DNA from: Glandiceps talaboti
Lineage: Eukaryota > Hemichordata > Enteropneusta > Spengelidae
Assembly: GCF_964340395.1 (NCBI RefSeq)
Contig: NC_135553.1
Coordinates: 20,448,449-20,512,448 of the forward strand
DNA: 64,000 nucleotides
Direction of reading: 5' to 3'
Position numbers and translations under genes: made by a program. This document shows positions 23,947 to 34,400 of the stretch, piece after piece. Within the stretch, counting starts at the first letter, position 1, and every line of letters begins with the position of its first letter. Below the pieces are notes generated by a model. It did not search any database, was not told the DNA's origin, and saw only the letters and a list, made by a program, of their open reading frames with translations.

Positions 23947-26900
23947 CTTGACAACCATGCTAGTCTTCCCAAGATGTGCCTACTTTAAGTAGTGTACATG
24001 TATCTTGTAGATGTGTGTACAATCAACCATTCATGATGTATGACATGATCACCTACCAGTACCACGCTCCTACGCAGCGCTACCGTAAAAATATCGACCT
24101 CAACAACTTCCTGTCCAACTTTCTGCGTAGCTGTATTCAGAGGGGGCCATATTGGATTTTGTCATAAAACCATAGTGTTCAAATATAAATAGTAAGACAT
24201 AAATCTAAGAGCAGATTTGTTCATAAATGATATGAATTTTAACAACTATTCCTCTGTGGCGAAGTTTCTAGATCAGTGGAACAGATTTTGACAAAGCATG
24301 TACAGGAACGCTTGCTGCTGCTAAATTTGTATACATGTGTATACGCTGTACTAACTTTTGGTGGAATTACTCGTATCAATTTAATGGAATATATTTTAGA
24401 ATTCAGCCAGCATATTCTATTTATAAATTGTTGTCTTTTGTATTGTCAGAGATAGCAGTTACTTTATTTCTATATATTTCTATTATTCTTTATCTAAGAT
24501 GAGTAAAAGGGGATTCGTAGCACCATCTGAAACACTTGAGAAGTCTTTGGAATCGTCCAAGATATCGTCGGCACCATACCCACCCCGACGAGCACCCAGG
24601 TATAGAGACTCCTCACCAGAAGATGATGAGGGTGATGCAGAGAGGCGGGCTACAGCTAACTCGCAACAACAAGTTGAAGATGACGATGATGACGATGATG
24701 AAGACGAGGAAAAATTTGTAGACACTTCCCCAGGTAACGGTCACTAAGGTCTTACTTCTATGTGAAACTGAAAGATTCATTGTCATGGAGACTCGTTACA
24801 AACTGATTGTTAACTGATGTACTGTATGCGAAATTAATCACTTATTATGTGAAATAATTGTTTGAAGTCAGGTATAGATACAATCTAATTAAAATCCGAT
24901 GTAGTGTACACATAGCGATTTTGTTTTGGCTGTTACGTTTACTATCGTTTGTTCTTTTGTGAGCATTCGTTACATACATCTGACACAATACCATAGGTTT
25001 TCCCGAACCCAAGCTTGTACTTACAAGTAGCCAACCAGAATCCGTCTTACAATATAGCACTCAATGTTCGAAATTGAAAGAATGAGAACCACCAAACAAA
25101 AACGATAACATCATTGTCTGTATCTTATGCTCGTACTCCTTTCAAACAGAACTCTTTGAAGTACTGTACCCGTAGGTTTCGGCACATTACCCATTTTTAT
25201 TATTAGTTGCGTGAATTCACTCAGCGCGCTTGCGTGGCCCTGGGAAAACCTATGGTATTGTGTCAGATGTATGTAACAAGCGTTCACAAAAGAACAAACA
25301 ATAGTAAACATAACGGCAAAAAAGAAATTGTGATGTATACACTATTTTAATCAGATTGGTATAGATATTACAAATGCTGCATATAGAGCCACATACTGAT
25401 ATATTAATCTTGTCTGTTCAGATGTACCAAGTAGTAGTGGCAGTTCTGAGCATGGGTTCTATAAATTAAATGAACAAAACTCTACAGATGAAGAAAAATC
25501 ACATGCAGCCATCAGAGGTGTGAAAGATAGGTAAGTGTCATAGCCAAGGATTAGCTTGGATTTAAATATGCTTTTCAATGGGATGGGGTGGGGTGGGGTG
25601 GATGGGGGGGGGGGGGTAATGGGGTGGATGGAGGGAATGTGGGGGAGGTAATATATGTTTTCCATCAGCAGAATATTGGAAATAAGTTACCAGACCTAGT
25701 GAACTCACTGAAAAAATATGGAGTAACTATTGAAGACAGATACAATAACAGCTATCTAACAGTGTCAATATCATCTCTTTATAGGCCATATTGGACAGCC
25801 ATTGTGAACACATTGAACTGTAATGAAAGTGACTACAAGGCCTTGTTTACATTGTGTTTGATGTATGCTATGGGTAATAATACAGGAGTCAATCCAAGTT
25901 TGTTGGATACCATTAGTTTACCTTCTAAACGTGAGGTAAGTAGCTCATTGTGTACAACTTGTGTTGACAGAATGTTTCATATGTTTTCTTGTCAAAGTGA
26001 TCTTGCGTGCATTGTACAACTTACTTAACTAGAAGAATTTACTGTATTGAGTGATTGCGATATTAAACTTACACACTTTTATTGTGTTCACTCACTCACT
26101 CACTCACTCACTCACTCACTCACTCACTCACTCACCCACCCACTCACCCCCACCCATCAACCCACTCACCCACCCACCCATCCACCTGTCCATGCATCCA
26201 TCCATTCATATACATGTCAAAAATTGATGGAAGCTACAGTTTCTCGTTACTATTTTCAATTATTTTTCAAAAGTGTTTACACCACAGATTGTAGGAGAGA
26301 GTGAAATTCAAAGTAAAAACACACCATGATGTGAAATCACGAAAAGTGACATCAAAAATTGTGTGTATTCCACAGGATAAAAGTGAATATAGTGTGCCGT
26401 TAGTGGAAAGACTAATTACCATTATGAGCCAAAGTTGTCAGTTTGACAGCAGAGTAAGACCAGCTACATTACAGATGGCTATTGTTCTATTAAAACAACT
26501 TGTCTACAAAGATAAATGCTATCTACAAGACATGCATTTAGCCTGCATTGAGGTAAGTGTTGACATTTGGTACCGTCTTAGTGAATACTGCCCTCTAGTG
26601 GCAGGGTTTGGTAGTCAGAAATCTGAGTGTGAATGATTGGCCTCAAGAGTATTGTTATCTAGTGTTTAGTTTGTTGGTAACATATTAACAGGATGTGTAC
26701 TTAAGGGCAGATATGTTAGCGTTCCAAGTAGACAATTTTATAACATAGGTACAACATAGAAATAACCATCATTGTATTTTGGGGTCAACACCATGAATTC
26801 TACTCAATACAAATTACTATAGGCCAATCTGATTAAAATTTGATTTAGGGAATTTTGCATGATTTCTTTATTTACCTCCTACTTTTATTGTCATTTGCTC

Positions 26901-28196
26901 TCTTTTTTTGTTCTGTGAGCACCTGATACCTACATCTGACACAATGCCACAGGAGTTCTTGTACTGAATCTCACACTTACATGTAGCCAACCAGAATCCA
27001 TCTTACAATGTAACACTCGAAGTTCGAAAATTAAACCAAAGAGAACCACCTAATAATAACGATGCTTGAGCTCTTTTCCAACAGAGTGCTCTGAAGTACA
27101 GTGTACCCGTACGTTTCGCCACATTCTGTGTTCTCATTCGTTGAGGAGATTCACTCAGTGCTCTTGAGAACTACTATGACATTGTGTCAGATGTAGGTAT
27201 TAAGTGCTTACAGAACTGAAAAAAGAACAAATGCCAATAAAAAGTAGGAGGTAAATAACGAAATCATGCCATGTTCCCTACATCAGATTTACTATAGGCA
27301 CACATTACAATAAGTCAATCTTGTTTCATTTTGACCCTCTAGCATGACGTGAAATACTTTTGCAGCTATCAAGTATTATTCACTATTTTATGTATCCTTT
27401 CATCTGATTTCATCTGTTTGTAATATACAGGGTGCTCGAGAAGAAAGCAAACTGCTACTGAGAAACTATTACAAAGGAGATGAACTGTTTCTGGATATGT
27501 TTGAAGACGAATACAAGAATCTCAAGGTAAATATTGTGTAGTCATGATGGTTGAATGGTTAGAGTTGCCCACTCACAGTCTGCGGGTCGTAGGTTTGAGT
27601 CTTGCCACCGCTGTTTGTTTCTGAATGACTGAAGTCCTTGGGCAAGATTTGAATGACGATTGTACCGCCAGGTGTTTTACCTTTGTTGATGGGCATAGTA
27701 GGGGGTTTCTCAAAAGTTATGTGTATATGTGTAATGTACCACCAGGTGTGCGTTCTACTTATGGTGGTCAAGTGTGCTCCAGTGATGCTACAGGTACCTT
27801 GTAATATGCAGTTAAATTCTCTCCCCTACAAACTATAAACTCAGGTTTGATATACCCCTCTACTAGCAAACATTAATGGGATGTGTTGTTTTGTAGATGA
27901 GGCCATTAAATGTGGAATTTTTGATGATGGATTCATCAATCTTGCTGCCACCTACTGGTACACCACTCACTGGAATTGAGTTTGCCAAAAGACTGCCCTC
28001 TGGAGACCTAGAAAGGACAAGGAGGGTAAGTTGAGCATTATGTATGTTCCATCACTATGCCACAGATGGGTCATGTTTTGATTGCAATAACAGTGACTTT
28101 CAATTCAATACATGTATTCACTTGTAAGTTGTATTTTCAAAGATGTAATAACAGTATTACTGTAGTGGCATACTGGCAGGGCAAGACAGGGTACAT

Positions 28197-28259
<63 letters not shown>

Positions 28260-28378
28260 TACACAGACACAGATACACACAGATAGACACACAGATAGAG
28301 ACACTCAGACACACATAGCCACACACACACATGCACATGCACACAGATAGACACGCACACACATACACACACACACAC

Positions 28379-28468
<90 letters not shown>

Positions 28469-31400
28469 ACACTCCTTTGATATGGATAGAAATGCATGTA
28501 ATATCCAATGTCCCCCAAAAATGGGGACTGAAATTTATTTATTTCCTATTGTCTTCACTTCCTACGATAAAACTAAGCTGTTCGTATTTTCTGTAGGCTA
28601 TCAGGGTGTTCTTCCTTCTGAGAGATTTATCTCTGACACTAAGTGGAGAAGAAGAAAACAGGTTACCACTGACAAAACAGGAAGAACTTGTTAAAGTCGC
28701 TGACAAATTAGACCTAAGTAAGTGAACCAGGGACCTGTTAAAATAAAGACCAGAAATCAAACAAATGAATAAGATTTATAAATAAGATTGCAGTTTTTAT
28801 ATGAAAGATATTTTTTTTATGTTTGGTAAACCAAACTAATTTGTACATTAAAAGCATTAGAACAATGTAATGTCGGGCAATGAAATTCCTTTCTCTAACG
28901 ACTGTAATTTGTGAATCTGGACATTTTCACGACAGATTTATTTTCGCATATTTTGCTAGAAACAAAATTGCAAAAATGAATAGTGACTAAAATGCATTCT
29001 TACATAAACATAATACACTAGGCTGGTATTTAGTAAAAATTCGTCTTTGAGAACTAGCTGAAGACTACAAAATCATAAAAAAAAATTGTAGTTGTGAAAA
29101 TATCTAGGTTTACAGTATTAGTAGTACTATGGTCTTACTGATTCACAGATAAATATTCAAATTCGAGGGGAAGGGGGGTGTTTCTTTGAAGTGAAATATG
29201 GTAACGGTGGTAATGAAATAATAAAGAATAAAAATATTTATCTGTTTATACATGTAAGTCTGATATTATTCCATATCACAATATCTGCAGTATAATGTAT
29301 ATGTTGATAGCCACTCTTGTACAGAATTAATTGGTTGAACTGTAATCTGATAACATTTCATTGTTTAAATCTTACAGACAACAGAGATCTCATTGCTTGT
29401 ACAGTTGTACATAAAGACAAAGTCACTACGTAAGTACACATACCTTTAAATGTTGTGGTAAATTCTCATCTAGTGCATGTCTGCAAGAGGTATTCAATAA
29501 TTCAAGTTATCAGAGAGATAAAAAAAACATTTCCTGGTTTGGCCACTAGGAGTGCTGTTTGCAAACCGTTTTGGATCCAGAAGTTAGGGCCAGAATAGTT
29601 GATATTTGAGTGTAAAGACAGCTGACACTCTGTTATGGACATTCAGAATTCTTTTACATGCATTTTGTTGATGGAATAAATAGCATCATGACATTCGAAA
29701 AAGTTTCAATAGATTATTAGGTGGTATGGAAATTGTAAATTACTCTGACTCAATGTTGAATCTGTTTCAGTCCTAAAAAACAAAGACGGTTCTTGGTGAT
29801 TGATCCCCTGCAGCTGATTCTTGTAGAACCAGATACTAAGAAGTTAGGTTGGGGTGTTGCCTCCTTTGTAGGACCTCTACAGGTAAGATTGAATTCTGGT
29901 CTTCTAGAGATAAAATTTTCTTAGTTAATGCCATGCCAGATGGAAGGTTTCTGGAATAGCATTTATAATGTTGGTATTTATATAGCACTTTCCCACTCTG
30001 TGCTCAAACTGCTTTAGAATTATTACCCCTGGCATGGAGCTGTTGCAGCACGTCAGCCCTTTACTTCCTCAACATCCTGGGGAGCATACAATCCATTGCA
30101 GCCTCTATGAGTGCAGAGGATTAGTGCTTGCGCGTTCCCGCAATAGTAGGAATCGGTGGTGAGAGGACTAAAGCATTCACATTGCAACCTCTATCCTACC
30201 AGCTCCCCAATTATACAGCTGGGTTGACTGAGGCACAATCGTGGTTCAAATCTTGCCCAAGGACTTTAGCAATTCAGAAACAAATGGCAGTGATGGAACT
30301 TGAACCTGTAACCTGCAGATTCCTAGCTTAGCCACTCTAACCATCCACCTTATCATGACTCCACACATTATGGTAACTTAGGCTTTAGGTCATGACCTGA
30401 AGATGACCGTCAGTCATTGAAATAGTGGAAGTCTCTGGTATTTTATGGCCCTGTTGATTGATGAAATTAGCTTTTGATGAGAACTCTACACTGTGAATGA
30501 AAATTATTCAAATGTATAGAGGGTAATCTTTTAATAACAACCTTTGACTACTTAACTACAAACTATGCTTAAAGGGGCACAAGCTGAGTTTTGTAAGTTT
30601 TTTGGTGAGATTTATGCTGCATATTTAAAAATCACTTCCAGTATTCTACTGACTGAAGCTTACATAACTATCACTTTTATTTGATTGAACTCAAACCAGG
30701 TGTCAAAATGTAACATATAAACAATCTGATGAAGTAATTTATTATACATATAAAAAAATATCAAGGAATCCATTCTAGGCAATGAACTGTTCGAACAATG
30801 CCAGAAGGCAGTTGTAATGTCACAGAAGGCATACATTGATATCAATACACTATAAGTTGTAGTTTAATTGAGATTTTATGCAAATATTGTCACGTAGGTA
30901 AAAGGTTTATAAACTCGGCTTGTGCCACTTTAATGTTCAATATTTCAGTAAGTAGAATAATATTATGTAATTCTTCATATATAAAACAGAAATATTGCAG
31001 AAAAATGTTGACTTGACTAATGAGATTGGTTTATTGTTTTCTGTCTGTCCCTCAGGATGTAGAGGTAACTGGAGATAAGGATGATAGTAGATCACTGCGT
31101 GTAACAATACATAAAAGAGCCAACAGTTCCCATGTTAAACCAACTCCACTACTAGCAGCACGGTTTATCTTTGATGACCATATACGGTGTATGGCTGCCA
31201 AACAGAGACTAAGTAAAGGTGAGCAACAATAGCACTTCAATGATAAAATTAAAGTGGCCATATGATTGCGGATTGGGTATTTATTTTGGATTTTTAAATT
31301 TATGAAATAATTTTATCATGGCTTCCTATTTGAAAAAATCAATGTAAAACAACATATACCAAGTCCTTTTTTGAACTCAATAAATTCCAAAAGAGAAATA

Positions 31401-34400
31401 ATTGTGTGAAATGTTATACAAACCTTTTACAAATTTTTCAGCTTTTTTGCAATGTATTGAGTTACAAACACAGACTTGCTTGGTCAATGTTGTTTCACAT
31501 TGATTTTTCAAGTAGGAAGCCATGATAAAATTATTTCGTAAATTTAAAAATCCAAAATGAATACCCAATCCTTGTTCATGGCCACTTTAAGATGCACCAA
31601 AACTAATAAATATAATCTTTCTCTAGAACAAATATTAATTTATTTTCTACAATGGTTTTAAAAATGTAAGAAAACATTTGAATTTCAGTTAAATCTCATA
31701 GTTACAATATGACATGTCATTCTCAGTGTATTCCCATTGTAATTGAAGTAAACTTATTAAAACATGAATCGTGAAAGTTGCTGAACTTTAGAATCAAACT
31801 TTTCCCGTAGATTTGACCACAGAGCATCTTTTTAAATTTTAAGCCTGCCATATTGAATGATGCATTCTGGGAAATTGAGTATAGTTCCACTGACAAAGAT
31901 GAATTCACAACTGTTGTAAACAGTATATGACATTGTAATCACAGACAGTGTAGTCTTGGTTAGCCAGACACTTGTGGGAGGGCGCTTCTTCTGTTTTACC
32001 CATGATACAGTATTACCGCATCCACAAACAATCCCATAATCCTTTGTGTCTGAGCATGCTCAGTAGCGTGGATTGGCAGTTGGCTGTTGTGTCATACTGA
32101 AGTGTGCATGTCTTCATTTTCTATGTTGACAGGTCGTACTAGGGCAAGACACCGCAAGATGGAATGTATAGCAATATTACTAGACTTGCCTGTACAAACC
32201 ACGCCCGGTACACCACAGACACCAACCTATCCTCCATCATTACATCAAGTAACGTCACATCCTGGGATGGCTGTACCAGCAAATGCTGTGCCGTCGCAAC
32301 AACCACAACCATTCAGAACGTACTCTGATCAAACATTTAGAAGGTAAGAACTTACCGCCGATTTGACAAAATAAAAGAATGAAAACGTTCACATAGATGT
32401 TGATAGATTACTAGTATTGGTTTCCAACATTGTCTCTACATTTGCTACAACGACAGACATTTTTGAAGTTATACTAAAACTTAAGAGATAATATCAACAC
32501 TAAAAACCAGGGTGCACACACAAAGTAGTTGCCTTGTCAGGAAATACTAGTCCCATGTAATTTTGAATGACATGGCTGCTATGATAGTAAGTACTTTGAA
32601 CTTGTGCATTGTTCATAGCTATAATGCGCCAGGTATTTACATGGACTCATTCAACCACAAAATTGATGAGTATATATCTCTGGAAAGAAAGCAAGACTTA
32701 GTCAAGGAAAAGCAGAAAACTCCTTGCTTGTATAAAGTTTCCCTGTTCATTCAGGCAAATGCATTAACTTCCACAAGTGAAGTAAACTTGGAGACTAACT
32801 TTTACACCAATACTAGTAATCTCTCCAATATCTATTTTTGTTCTTTATTTTGTCAAAAAAGCTGTGAGTGTTTTATTATGTTTTGGGAACACCAGAAACA
32901 GAGAGAGATGATCTGGTCAAACTTGCATAAATTTCCATCGTTTGTACCATAATTTCGGTTGGTAACCTTAGTAACTGAGGGTTAACCCTGGTAAAACTTG
33001 AATTTGCACATCATTTCGCATCCTCCCAAGTTCAAATTGACGCCATCTGCATGCTGATAAGTGAAAGTGAATGAAACAAACACATTTTATCTTATTTAAG
33101 AATCAAGTATTTTATTCAATAACTTGAATTCACAAAGATATTCTTTTCCCTTCAATAATAATCACAGATCGGGTCACCAACCATCAGACCAGTCCATTCC
33201 AAGATCGGTTTTTGCATCTGTGGACAAACTACCAACATTTGCAGCGGCAGAGAAAAGGTCAACAGACTTTGTACGACAGGTTCCAGCAGCCTCAGCAGGT
33301 ATGTCTGAAATCAGAAGAGTCTGAAATGGTTCAGTCTCCATGGATGTGAAATGTAATCATGACTGAATTAACTAATGACAGCCTGCCACAAAGTATCATA
33401 GTATATGCATATAGGAGAATATTTCATTTCCATTCAAGCTTTGAAATTTGACTTTCGTGTACATATTCTAGTGAATTGCATTTCATTTATTTACACAATT
33501 TTTTCATTGCTACATTGAAAACTGTCTTCGAGTGACTTGTTTTCTCATGGACTCCTTTTCCTGCAGATTTCCCTGGAGTAAGAATGTCTGCTCCAATACC
33601 AGTCCGGCCATCACCAACGCACTCATCCCATAATCGTCCACAACCAATGTTACCAGGAGGAAGGTTTACGTCATCACCAGAGATAGAACAGGCACAAGAA
33701 GCAACCTCACCGTCAGCTTTCACCAAAGAAGGTGTCAGGGGACAGTCCTCTATGAAAGCAGTCTCCCAGAGAGAACATACAGAATGGTCAAATCATTCAG
33801 AACCGCATTTAGATTCAGAGAACCCATCTTTGTCTCCTAGTTTGGTACCTGCCAAAGCTCCAACAACTTCTCTCCTTACGGATGGAGAGGACCCTAATAA
33901 CGGATCTGGGTCACCCAAGATATTGCCACCAACGTCAGCTGAGAGAGTTCGTAGCTTGAGTAATTCATCTGCAGATGGCACTGCATTTCCACCTGAAGGT
34001 TTTGAGGACGGCCGAAAACTAGGCTTTGGAAAGACGCAGGCTGCCGTCGATGTGAATAAAGCCAGTGCACAGGCTCCACTGTCACCAGGGAGGAGCAGGC
34101 TGACAGATTTAGCTAAAGAGTCACTGACGAGACTTGCACATCACAGGGAAAAGAAAGTGATCTCGGAAACGGATGGAATCGAAATGACTAGTTTTAATGT
34201 AACAACCATGTCCAGTAGTGTTAGTCCAACTGATGGAGATCGAATTACTGCTGCTGGATTAGAAGGGTCATTTACTTCAGTATCGGAGATCGACCCCAAT
34301 TGTGAAATCAAACATGATAACACCCTTCCAGAAAGAAAACATTTGCCAATAACGTCTGATCAGACCACAGTACTGCAACACCAGGAACATTTTGATCAAG

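Noticed and set aside
23770-23972. PolyQ/polyT open frames on the minus strand
   Set aside because: Produced by the intronic (TTG)n repeat next to CLEC16A exon 10.
32563-32952. 129-codon open frame in CLEC16A intron 21
   Set aside because: No homology, no conserved counterpart in CLEC16A, and exons 21 and 22 join in phase without it.
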